DNA of 5,203 nt from an uncultured Erysipelotrichaceae bacterium (GCA_902767005.1 CACXFY010000170.1:1-5203); one strand, 5' to 3'. Positions 1 to 5,203 are shown, counted from the first letter of the stretch. Translations and numbers: made by a program. The notes: generated from the letters alone by a model not told the origin.

Positions 1-345
1 AAACAACATAGTAATTATATACATTATTATTAAACAAATAAATATAGCTAAATACTTAGAAACTAATAATTGTGTTTTTGTATACCCTCTAGCAATAATA
101 TTTTTTGTAGTCCCATCATTAAAATCACTGCATGATACTAAAACAATAAATACTGTTTCAACAATTCCAACGGATAAAACTGATATTAATTCATTACACA
201 CAGTAGTAGTCTTAACAATATCAGAAAAAGCATTTCCAAGTGCAAATGTTGCGACAGGCCCTAATAAAATCATAAGTGCTAAACAAATATAAATTAATTT
301 ACCATGAATTATATTACGTAATTGTAATCTAACTAATTTTCCCAT
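1..345 (-). CDS. ABC-2 type transporter permease, N-terminal part (runs off the left edge)
   Basis: The first 115 codons of a membrane protein are visible, open from ATG at 345 to base 1. It starts MGKLVRLQLRN, a short basic cytoplasmic stretch. Hydrophobic segments follow at about residues 17-38, 53-71 and 98-115. Between the second and third is SDFNDGTTKNIIARGYTKTQ, followed by LLVSKY. This matches the ABC-2 permease pattern in which an (E/D)F.NGT.KN..--G..R motif precedes 'SK' and the next membrane helix. The start lies only 2 bases after the stop of the upstream ATPase gene. Its ribosome site (AGGTG) sits inside the end of that gene, so the two are translationally coupled and should form one transporter in the cytoplasmic membrane. 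Family members are typically 230-260 aa, so over half is missing here. The substrate cannot be read from the sequence; the partner ATPase suggests peptide antibiotic export or resistance. Confidence 0.82.
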   Translation of the reverse strand, partial: MGKLVRLQLRNIIHGKLIYICLALMILLGPVATFALGNAFSDIVKTTTVCNELISVLSVGIVETVFIVLVSCSDFNDGTTKNIIARGYTKTQLLVSKYLAIFICLIIMYIITMLF

Positions 346-347
346 TA

Positions 348-1244
348 TTAATCACCTATCCTTTTCATAAAGTATTCTTCTAAGCTATCATAATTAGGAT
401 AAATAGCATCAACTAAAATACCTGATTCAACTAATTTCTTATTAATTGCTGCTGACTCATTAATATGAGAATGAACTTCAATTCTATTCTTATTGATTAC
501 AATATCCTTATCATTTTTAATTACTTTACCAATTATTTTTTTTGCTTTCTCTATCTCATTACACTCCACTACTAATTTATTTCTACATTTATCTTTTAAC
601 TCTTTAGCATCTATTTCCTCTACCAAAACACCATTATTGATTATTCCATATCTAGTAACTACTTTTGATAATTCATCTAATAAATGTGATGATATTAAAA
701 AAGTAATGCCCTTCTCTTTATTCAATTTCAATATTACATCTCTAATTTCCTTAATTCCTTCTGGATCAAGACCATTAATTGGTTCATCTAGTAATAGAAA
801 CTCTGGTTCTCCAAGTAAAGCTACTGCAATACCAAGTCTTTGCCTCATACCAAGTGAAAAATTTTTTACTTTCTTCTTAGCCGCTTTAGCAAGTCCAACT
901 AATTCTAATAATTCGTTAATTGTAGACTCATCCGCATCATATATAATAGAAAATCTCTTTAAATTCTCATATGCCGTAGCATTCTTATAAAGACCAGGTT
1001 CTTCTATTAAAGATCCTACTTTAAGTCCTACTTCTTCGATTCTTTTATTATCAAAAAAACTTATCTCTCCTTGATTGTGATTAGTAAGTGATAAAACTAC
1101 TCTCATAAAAGTTGTCTTACCTGCACCATTCTTACCGATAAACCCATAAATATCTCCACGATTAATAGTCATATTAATATTGTTAAGTATCGTATTATTT
1201 CCATATTTTTTAACAATACCATTAGTTTTTAAAACCGTTTCCAT
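348..1244 (-). CDS. ABC transporter ATP-binding protein, BcrA/lantibiotic-immunity type
   Basis: This 298-aa cytoplasmic ATPase would power the ABC-2 permease encoded directly downstream. Visible motifs are Walker A GKNGAGKT (37-44), an ABC signature FSLGMRQR (129-136), Walker B FLLLDE (149-154, catalytic Glu154), D-loop GLDPEG (158-163) and the switch His187 in LISSHLLDEL. The Q-loop region reads VGSLIEEPGLY (76-86), with acidic residues where many ABC proteins have Gln. Together with the SLGM signature this is characteristic of the BcrA/LanF-like group linked to bacitracin or lantibiotic self-protection. Residues from about 215 form the usual variable C-terminal tail of this group. The length is normal. 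The ATG at 1244 has an ideal AAGGAGG site (1251-1257) six bases upstream, and a promoter is predicted just beyond. Two-gene operons of this kind often confer tolerance to peptide antibiotics or bacteriocins, but no sensor kinase or bacteriocin gene is in view, so the substrate is inferred only from family membership. Confidence 0.9.
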   Translation of the reverse strand: METVLKTNGIVKKYGNNTILNNINMTINRGDIYGFIGKNGAGKTTFMRVVLSLTNHNQGEISFFDNKRIEEVGLKVGSLIEEPGLYKNATAYENLKRFSIIYDADESTINELLELVGLAKAAKKKVKNFSLGMRQRLGIAVALLGEPEFLLLDEPINGLDPEGIKEIRDVILKLNKEKGITFLISSHLLDELSKVVTRYGIINNGVLVEEIDAKELKDKCRNKLVVECNEIEKAKKIIGKVIKNDKDIVINKNRIEVHSHINESAAINKKLVESGILVDAIYPNYDSLEEYFMKRIGD

Positions 1245-1267
1245 ATATATCCTCCTTCACAAGAAAT

Positions 1268-1296
1268 ATTCTAACATAACACTTTATTTTAAACAA
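1268..1296 (-). promoter_or_regulatory. Predicted sigma-A-type promoter of the ABC transporter operon
   Basis: On the minus strand, TTGTTT (1296-1291) is followed after exactly 17 bases by TAGAAT (1273-1268). The TAGAAT is preceded by TG one base upstream, an extended -10. Transcription would start near 1261, leaving a short leader before the AAGGAGG site. The -35 hexamer overlaps the T-run of the nrdG terminator. The -35 matches the consensus at only three positions; the -10 matches at five of six. Confidence 0.5.
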
Positions 1297-1329
1297 AAAA
1301 AGTCTAGATAAACATATATCTAGGCTTTT
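1295..1329 (-). terminator. Intrinsic terminator of the nrd operon, overlapping the end of nrdG
   Basis: Read on the minus strand, a seven-pair stem CTAGATA/TATCTAG (1323-1317 with 1310-1304) encloses a six-base loop. It continues through one C-A mismatch (1324/1303) into a G-C pair and A-T pairs, and ends in seven T residues (1301-1295). The nrdG stop codon TAG (1306-1304) lies inside the 3' arm, so the last codons of nrdG double as the hairpin. It should separate the nrd operon from the ABC transporter genes. Confidence 0.8.
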
Positions 1330-1855
1330 CATATGTATTTGTATATTTTTTATCTTCTATGTACTTATCTACAAGTACTACTCTTTCTTCTTCTAAACTC
1401 TTTTTAACATCAATTATTCTTTGATTTCTAGAACCTCTAAAATATAGATCTAAACTTTTTTCTTCAATCTTAAACTTACCATCAACTAGTACATCGACCT
1501 CTTCTAGTAATGCTTTTGCTTTCGGATTAAGAATAAGTTTTTCATAAGTAAAACCAGTATAACACCAAACATTCAAGCCCATAGAGTGTGCAGCACGTGC
1601 AATCTCTAAACAAGCTTCTGGTTGACATAATGGGTCACCACCTGAAAGAGTTATTCCATCTTGGTTCTTAATAGTTCTTAATTCATCAATGATATAATCT
1701 ACATCAACTAAGGCTCCCCCATTAAAATCATGTGTATCTGGATTATGACAACCTGGACAAGCATGAGGACATCCTTGAGTCCAAAGAACTGTACGGATTC
1801 CCTCACCATCTACAATTGAATCAGGTTGCAAATCAGCAGCTAAACGAATTTCCAT
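1304..1855 (-). CDS. nrdG: Anaerobic ribonucleoside-triphosphate reductase activating protein (radical SAM)
   Basis: NrdG is the iron-sulfur activase that cleaves S-adenosylmethionine and places the stable glycyl radical on the class III ribonucleotide reductase. The 183-aa product has the radical-SAM cluster motif CPHACPGC (Cys29, Cys33, Cys36, a CxxxCxxC spacing) inside WTQGCPHACPGCHNPDTHDF. It also has SGGDP (71-75), the SAM-contacting glycine motif, then CYTGFTYE (98-105), DVLVDGKF (121-128) and FRGSRNQRIID (139-149), all typical of NrdG. It is slightly longer than the E. coli protein (about 154 aa), mainly at the C-terminus. The ATG at 1855 lies two bases after the stop of the glycyl-radical ORF and has only a weak purine-rich AAGAAGAAG ahead of it, so translation is probably coupled to that ORF. 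In this operon its substrate glycine would be on the small downstream-encoded protein rather than on NrdD, an inference from the gene split. Transcription ends at a hairpin that includes its stop codon. Confidence 0.95.
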   Translation of the reverse strand: MEIRLAADLQPDSIVDGEGIRTVLWTQGCPHACPGCHNPDTHDFNGGALVDVDYIIDELRTIKNQDGITLSGGDPLCQPEACLEIARAAHSMGLNVWCYTGFTYEKLILNPKAKALLEEVDVLVDGKFKIEEKSLDLYFRGSRNQRIIDVKKSLEEERVVLVDKYIEDKKYTNTYEKPRYMFI

Positions 1856-1857
1856 TT

Positions 1858-2022
1858 TTATTTTTCTTCTTCTTTACAAAGTTCGTTAGCTCCACTGTGT
1901 TTTACACGATCTCTTTCTTCGGCTCTTTTTCCATTATTGAATCTAGAAACATCTCCTGCAAGATATCCTGTTACACGTCTAATTCTTTCGAATTTTTCTC
2001 CTTCACCAACAATTTTTTCCAT
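1858..2022 (-). CDS. Small glycyl-radical subunit (detached C-terminal domain of class III NrdD)
   Basis: This 54-aa protein lies between nrdD and nrdG. Near its start it carries ERIRRVTGYL (12-21), with Gly19 in the RVxGYL glycyl-radical consensus. RFNNGKRAEE (28-37) and DRVKH (38-42) follow. This order matches the extreme C-terminus of ordinary class III ribonucleotide reductases, where the glycine stores the radical that generates the active-site thiyl. The upstream NrdD chain lacks the motif, so this protein most likely docks on NrdD and supplies the radical after NrdG acts on it, comparable to GrcA/YfiD for pyruvate formate-lyase. The reading frame is the same as nrdD but separated by two in-frame TAA codons (2058-2056 and 2052-2050). 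I chose ATG 2022 because GAGGAGG (2037-2031) lies eight bases upstream. ATG 2028, giving 56 aa, is only two bases from that site. It has one cysteine (Cys49) and an acidic/basic tail, CKEEEK. Separate translation and complementation are inferred. Confidence 0.88.
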   Translation of the reverse strand: MEKIVGEGEKFERIRRVTGYLAGDVSRFNNGKRAEERDRVKHSGANELCKEEEK

Positions 2023-2030
2023 TTTCATTT

Positions 2031-2037
2031 CCTCCTC
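2031..2037 (-). promoter_or_regulatory. Strong Shine-Dalgarno that sets the start of the glycyl-radical ORF
   Basis: The minus strand reads GAGGAGG here, one of the best ribosome sites in the window. It falls in the 33-base gap between the nrdD stop and the ATG at 2022, with an eight-base spacer to that ATG but only two bases to the ATG at 2028. Its presence supports independent initiation of the small protein rather than stop-codon readthrough from nrdD. Confidence 0.8.
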
Positions 2038-2055
2038 TAAATTTATTCTTTATAA

Positions 2056-4374
2056 TTATCTACCACAGCATCCATCTGGAGTAGTAATTTTCTCAATTGG
2101 AATTCCTTCGAATTCTTTACGTCCACAACCTGGACAAACATCACCTATAACTCCTACATATCCACAAACAGGATCTCTATCAACTGGATGGTTAACTGCA
2201 CCATAACCAATTCCTGCTTCCTTCATTGTACGAATTACACTCTCAAATGCATCAACATTTGAAGCTGTATCTCCATCTAATTCGATATAAGAGATATGTC
2301 CTCCATTAGTAAACTCATGATATGGTGCTTCAGTATAGATCTTATCATGAATACTAGTTTTGTAATAAACTGGAACATGGAATGAATTAGTATAATACTC
2401 TCTATCAGTAACACCTTTAATCTTTCCATAGATAGCTCTATCTATTCCAGTAAATCTACCACTTAATCCTTCAGCTGGAGTTGCTAAACAAGTAAAGTTT
2501 AATTTATACTTTTTAGCATTATCATCAATTCTCTTTCTAAAGAATTTAATGATTTCTAATCCAAGTTTTTGACTATCTTCACTTTCACCATGATGTTTAC
2601 CAGTTAAAGCTTTTAAACATTCAGCTAAACCGATAAATCCAGTAGATAGTGAACCATGTTTCCATACTTTTCTTAATCTATCACTTGGTTTTAACTTCTC
2701 ACCATTAGTCCAAACTCCTTGTCCTAATAAGAATGGGAAGTTATAACAACGTTTATCACATTGAACTTCGAATCTTTCTAATAATTGATCTCTTACTTTA
2801 TCAATCATTTCTCCAAGTTCTTTATAGAATCCCTTCATATCTGCTTTTTCTCTTTCTCCTAAGCAAATACCATACTTGATTCCTAGTCTTACTAAATTAA
2901 TAGTTGTAAATGAAATATTTCCACGTCCAGTAACAACTTGATTATCAGGACTAGTAACATCAGCAACTACTCTAGTACGACATCCCATATAAGCAACTTC
3001 TGTATTATGATCCTCTGGCTTATAGAAAGCTTTATTAAATGGAGCATCAATAAATGCAAAGTTAGGGAATAATCTCTTAGCACTAACTTGACAAGCTAAT
3101 CTGAATAAGTCATAGTTAGGATCTTCTTTATTATAATTAATTCCTTCTTTTACTTTAAAGATAGATACTGGGAATATTGGAGTTTCTCCATGACCTAATC
3201 CTCTATCAGTACTTAATAAGAAGTTTCTAATAACCATTCTTCCTTCTGGAGAAGTATCTGTTCCAAAGTTAACAGATGAGAATGGTACTTGTGCACCAGC
3301 TCTAGAATGCATTGTATTTAAGTTGTGAACAAATGCTTCCATTGCTTGTTGTGTTGCACGATCAGTCTTTTGAATTGCTTTATCATATGCTTTTCTAAAT
3401 ATTTCTTGAATTCTTTCGCTACCTTTTTGATAATCACTAAAGTCTTCAACATTAATCTCAATACTTTCAACCTTATCAATCTCACGAATAATTCTATCTA
3501 TATTAATAACTGGAATAAAACCTTCCAAATCTAAGAAATCATAAATTGTTTGTTTAAATTGTTTCTTAAAAGTCTTAAGAACACCTGGAGCTAAATAATA
3601 ATCAAGCATAGGTATTGATTGTCCACCATGTTGATCATTTTGATTAGCTTGAATAGCTATACAAGCTAAAGAAGAATAAGTACTAATATCTTGAGGTGGT
3701 CTAATATAACCATGTCCTGTATCAAATCCATTTCTAAATAATCTCTCTAGATCAATTTGACAACAAGTAGTAGTACCCATTGCTAAGAAGTCCATATCAT
3801 GGATATGTATATATCCTTCATCATGCATAGAAGCAAACTCTGGTTTCATTAAATATGCTTTAGCAAACTCTTTTGAAACAGTTGCTCCATATTGAAGCAT
3901 AGTACCCATTGGACTATTACCATCAATATTTGCATTTTCTCTTTTAGCATCTTCTTCATTAGCACTCTTTAATCCAAGATTTTCTAATGATTTTAAGAAT
4001 TTATGAGTTTTCTTATCATCAAAGAAGCTTTGACGAGATTGATTTCTTCTTTCACGGTACTCAGAGAAAGATTTATAAACATCTTCATAACCTTTTTTAG
4101 AAAGCTCATCTTCAATCATATCTTGAACTTCTTCAATTTTTAGTTTGTCATTTTCTTTTGCAAACTTTTCTATTCTCTTTAATACTCCTTGATATACTTT
4201 TTGTACATCTTGAGAACTATATTTTTTCTCTTTTTCACTTTCATCGTCATCTACTTCAACACTATCGAACCCTTTTTTTATAGCTATAGCGATTTTTTTA
4301 CCATCAAAATCAACTTTTTTTCCATTTCTTTTTATTACTGTTAGGTTTTCTAAAACATCACTTACTTCTACCAT
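2056..4374 (-). CDS. nrdD: Anaerobic (class III) ribonucleoside-triphosphate reductase, catalytic chain without glycyl-radical motif
   Basis: NrdD reduces ribonucleoside triphosphates to dNTPs in the absence of oxygen. The 772-aa product has an N-terminal ATP-cone (about 9-115, beginning NLTVIKRNGKKVDFDG), which in this family is the allosteric activity site. The barrel follows, with Cys204/Cys205 in TTTCCQIDL at the position of the second active-site cysteine, QANQNDQHGGQSIP (242-255), SRAGAQVPFSSVNFG (357-371), and MGCRTRV (463-469), whose Cys465 should form the thiyl radical. The C-terminus keeps a zinc-type region with Cys737, Cys747 and Cys750 (CPGC) but ends DGCCGR without any RVxGY glycyl motif. 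That motif is in the next ORF. The residue three before Cys737 is Asp734 where a CxxC zinc site would have Cys; Cys769/Cys770 may help. The frame stays open upstream to a TTG at 4437, but ATG 4374 has GAGGT seven bases before it, and the TTG falls in the predicted -35. All other parts look intact, so this is not a decayed gene. Confidence 0.95.
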   Translation of the reverse strand: MVEVSDVLENLTVIKRNGKKVDFDGKKIAIAIKKGFDSVEVDDDESEKEKKYSSQDVQKVYQGVLKRIEKFAKENDKLKIEEVQDMIEDELSKKGYEDVYKSFSEYRERRNQSRQSFFDDKKTHKFLKSLENLGLKSANEEDAKRENANIDGNSPMGTMLQYGATVSKEFAKAYLMKPEFASMHDEGYIHIHDMDFLAMGTTTCCQIDLERLFRNGFDTGHGYIRPPQDISTYSSLACIAIQANQNDQHGGQSIPMLDYYLAPGVLKTFKKQFKQTIYDFLDLEGFIPVINIDRIIREIDKVESIEINVEDFSDYQKGSERIQEIFRKAYDKAIQKTDRATQQAMEAFVHNLNTMHSRAGAQVPFSSVNFGTDTSPEGRMVIRNFLLSTDRGLGHGETPIFPVSIFKVKEGINYNKEDPNYDLFRLACQVSAKRLFPNFAFIDAPFNKAFYKPEDHNTEVAYMGCRTRVVADVTSPDNQVVTGRGNISFTTINLVRLGIKYGICLGEREKADMKGFYKELGEMIDKVRDQLLERFEVQCDKRCYNFPFLLGQGVWTNGEKLKPSDRLRKVWKHGSLSTGFIGLAECLKALTGKHHGESEDSQKLGLEIIKFFRKRIDDNAKKYKLNFTCLATPAEGLSGRFTGIDRAIYGKIKGVTDREYYTNSFHVPVYYKTSIHDKIYTEAPYHEFTNGGHISYIELDGDTASNVDAFESVIRTMKEAGIGYGAVNHPVDRDPVCGYVGVIGDVCPGCGRKEFEGIPIEKITTPDGCCGR

Positions 4375-4381
4375 TTTGCAT

Positions 4382-4386
4382 ACCTC
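4382..4386 (-). promoter_or_regulatory. Ribosome binding site deciding the nrdD start
   Basis: The minus strand reads GAGGT here, seven bases before ATG 4374. The longer reading frame beginning at TTG 4437 has no ribosome site, and its extra 21 residues (basic, AT-rich coded) do not resemble the start of an ATP-cone. The 772-aa start is therefore preferred. Confidence 0.7.
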
Positions 4387-4408
4387 ATTTCTTTCTCTTT
4401 CTAATTTT

Positions 4409-4437
4409 ATTTTAGGTACTATTTTTTTAAAAAGCAA
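4409..4437 (-). promoter_or_regulatory. Predicted promoter of the nrdD operon
   Basis: On the minus strand, TTGCTT (4437-4432) is followed by a 17-base spacer and then TAAAAT (4414-4409). Transcription would start near 4402, leaving a leader of about 28 bases that contains the GAGGT site. The -35 is weak (three of six) and the -10 good (five of six), a pattern common in activator-dependent promoters. A palindrome suited to an activator directly abuts the -35. Confidence 0.45.
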
Positions 4438-4438
4438 T

Positions 4439-4454
4439 AGTGATTTTTTTCACT
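4439..4454. promoter_or_regulatory. Crp/Fnr-family-like operator upstream of nrdD
   Basis: The 16 bases are a perfect inverted repeat AGTGA-N6-TCACT, with T6 in the centre on the plus strand. The core GTGA-N6-TCAC equals the core of the TGTGA-N6-TCACA site used by Crp and by Gram-positive Fnr proteins; only the outermost base pair differs. Its centre lies about 44 bases upstream of the predicted start of nrdD transcription, close to the -41.5 position of activators that bind over the -35. Anaerobic induction by an Fnr-like protein would make sense for this operon. The regulator is not in the window. Confidence 0.45.
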
Positions 4455-4512
4455 TTTTTTGGTTATTTTTACCAAACCATTGATACATAAAGAAACTAGC
4501 AAAAAAACTTTT

Positions 4513-4537
4513 TTGTTCGATTTACGTAAGTTGACAA
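4513..4537. repeat. Imperfect inverted repeat centred on TTACGTAA
   Basis: An eight-base perfect palindrome TTACGTAA (4522-4529) is flanked by TTGT (4513-4516) on one side and ACAA (4534-4537) on the other, giving a partly symmetrical 25-base element. It is one of the few GC-containing islands in the AT-rich spacer, about 140-160 bases upstream of nrdD. It could be an operator for a regulator of dut or nrd, but I do not recognise the site. Confidence 0.3.
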
Positions 4538-4647
4538 ATTTATTTTTTTAAAAAACACATTTTTAACATTTTTTGATTTTTTTTATTTTTTTAAAACTCA
4601 ATTTCCTTATTTTTCAACACTTTTATAAAAAACAATTATTTTATTTT

Positions 4648-4676
4648 TTAAAAAATCAGAAAAATCATTTTTTTAA
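4648..4676. terminator. Possible weak AT-only hairpin after dut
   Basis: Arms 4648-4656 and 4667-4676 can pair (TTAAAAAAT with ATTTTTTAA, one bulged base) around a ten-base loop, starting 22 bases after the dut stop. The stem contains no G-C pair and is not followed by a clean T-run on the minus strand, so it is a poor intrinsic terminator. Transcription from dut may continue toward nrdD. Confidence 0.2.
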
Positions 4677-4697
4677 TTTTTGATATTTTTTTCTTTT

Positions 4698-5156
4698 TTA
4701 CAATTTATCAGTACTACCAAATCCGCCTTTTCTAACACCTTTAGCGCAATCTCCATCAACTACTAAATATTTCATAAAAACTACTTGGCCAATGATGTCA
4801 CCTTTTTTAACTTCTATGTCTTTATCACTGCAATTAAAATAAGCAAAATAGAAGTGTCCATCATTGTCTTCATTCCCATAATAATCACTATCTATTAATC
4901 CTACACTATTAGCCATTAAAAAGCCTTTTTTAGGGCCACTACTGCGATTAAGTAATAAATAGCACTCATCCTCTTCACAATAAGCTTTAAGCCCAGTAGG
5001 TATTAATGTAGGCTTAATACCAGGCTTATATTTAGGTATTACTATATCTTCAGCAGCCTCTACATCATATCCAGCACTATGTGCTGTCTTTCTAAATGGT
5101 ATATGAATATCTTTATCTTCATATCCTTTTACTATTTCGAATCCTCTTCTTCTCAT
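4698..5156 (-). CDS. dut: dUTP diphosphatase (trimeric dUTPase family)
   Basis: This enzyme hydrolyses dUTP to dUMP and pyrophosphate, keeping uracil out of DNA and supplying dUMP for thymidylate synthesis. The 152-aa product has all five motifs of the trimeric family in order: motif 1 SAGYDVEAAED (27-37, metal-binding Asp31), motif 2 NRSSGPKKGF (70-79), motif 3 NSVGLIDSDYYG (83-94, catalytic Asp89 and uracil-stacking Tyr92), motif 4 KGDIIGQ (118-124) and motif 5 RKGGFGSTD (142-150, Phe146 in the flexible arm that closes the site). The segment after motif 3, NEDNDGHF, is longer than in E. coli Dut, a variant I associate with Firmicute and phage dUTPases that start with RGFE. ATG 5156 has GGAGG (5167-5163) six bases upstream. 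It lies on the same strand as the nrd operon, 323 bases upstream of nrdD. That makes a thematic nucleotide-pool cluster, though probably not one transcript. A prophage origin is possible but nothing else phage-like is present. Confidence 0.94.
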   Translation of the reverse strand: MRRRGFEIVKGYEDKDIHIPFRKTAHSAGYDVEAAEDIVIPKYKPGIKPTLIPTGLKAYCEEDECYLLLNRSSGPKKGFLMANSVGLIDSDYYGNEDNDGHFYFAYFNCSDKDIEVKKGDIIGQVVFMKYLVVDGDCAKGVRKGGFGSTDKL

Positions 5157-5178
5157 TTTCTTCCTCCACTATCTTACT

Positions 5179-5195
5179 ATTATCTATATATAATA
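5179..5195 (-). promoter_or_regulatory. Possible -10 region for dut
   Basis: Two -10-like hexamers occur on the minus strand, TATTAT (5195-5190) and GATAAT (5184-5179), just upstream of the dut ribosome site. Any -35 would fall at or beyond the right edge of the window, so this cannot be confirmed. The remaining bases 5157-5203 show no coding sequence. Confidence 0.25.
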
Positions 5196-5203
5196 CCTTT
5201 TTA

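Larger units (their letters stand above)
4375..4697. other. Very AT-rich intergenic spacer between dut and nrdD
   Basis: By hand count 56 of 323 bases are G or C (about 17%). The half nearest dut (4501-4697) has about 13%. It is full of A- and T-runs of five to eight bases that can bend DNA. I see no gene in it: minus-strand ATGs open only 9-12 codon frames without ribosome sites. It contains the proposed nrdD promoter, a Crp/Fnr-like palindrome, an imperfect inverted repeat around TTACGTAA and a weak AT-only hairpin after dut. No convincing NrdR box was found. Confidence 0.7.

Noticed and set aside
493..990. Plus-strand open frame of 165 codons
   Set aside because: It lies wholly inside the ABC ATPase gene on the other strand, its composition is the mirror of that gene, and no ribosome site or known motif is seen.
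1732..2206. Plus-strand open frames across nrdG, the small ORF and the nrdD end
   Set aside because: They overlap three well-supported minus-strand genes and give low-complexity Phe/Ser-rich products without motifs.
4375..4437. Upstream extension of nrdD by 21 codons to a TTG start at 4437
   Set aside because: It has no ribosome site, the extra residues do not look like a family N-terminus, and ATG 4374 has GAGGT at seven bases. The TTG coincides with the proposed -35.
4458..4476. Six-pair inverted repeat TTTGGT/ACCAAA with a seven-base loop upstream of nrdD
   Set aside because: No T-run follows on either strand, so it is not a terminator, and it lies upstream of the predicted transcription start. 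It is too short to interpret alone.
4531..4536. Perfect TTGACA on the plus strand
   Set aside because: No -10-like hexamer lies 16-18 bases downstream and there is no plus-strand gene to serve.
4482..4560. Tiny minus-strand frames (9-12 codons) that could be leader peptides
   Set aside because: None has a ribosome site or a run of regulatory codons, and they are expected by chance in AT-rich DNA.
5183..5195. NrdR-box-like TATATATAG stretch upstream of dut
   Set aside because: Only the alternating AT centre matches. The ACAC and GTGT arms of the NrdR consensus are absent, so it is likely just AT-rich promoter DNA.

Overview
The window is low-GC (roughly 30% by eye) and every gene lies on the minus strand, so transcription runs from high to low coordinates. 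Clean GGAGG-type ribosome binding sites, AT-rich spacers and an oxygen-sensitive ribonucleotide reductase point to an anaerobic or facultative member of the Firmicutes/Bacilli or a related gut lineage. All tryptophans I checked are TGG and every complete gene ends in TAA or TAG. The standard bacterial code fits, but the sequence cannot exclude code 4.

Layout in transcription order. (1) 5156-4698: a trimeric-type dUTPase. (2) 4697-4375: a 323-base spacer of about 17% GC (hand count). It ends in a plausible promoter (4437-4409) flanked by a Crp/Fnr-like palindrome (4439-4454). (3) 4374-1304: an operon for anaerobic dNTP synthesis. It holds the class III ribonucleotide reductase large chain NrdD (772 aa), a 54-aa ORF carrying the glycyl-radical motif RVTGYL, and the radical-SAM activase NrdG. 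It ends in an intrinsic terminator (1329-1295). (4) A promoter overlapping that terminator starts a second operon: a BcrA-type ABC ATPase (1244-348), then an ABC-2 permease cut by the left edge (345-1).

The main point of interest is the nrd operon. NrdD ends without the glycyl-radical motif found at the C-terminus of ordinary class III reductases. That motif lies in the same frame just downstream, after two stop codons and behind its own strong Shine-Dalgarno. The enzyme therefore appears to be split into a catalytic chain and a small detachable glycyl-radical subunit, much as GrcA/YfiD relates to pyruvate formate-lyase. The genes form a logical set: NrdG makes the radical, the small protein would hold it, NrdD reduces the NTPs, and the upstream dUTPase keeps dUTP out of the pool and supplies dUMP for dTMP synthesis. 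The ABC operon looks unrelated and resembles transporters for resistance to peptide antibiotics.
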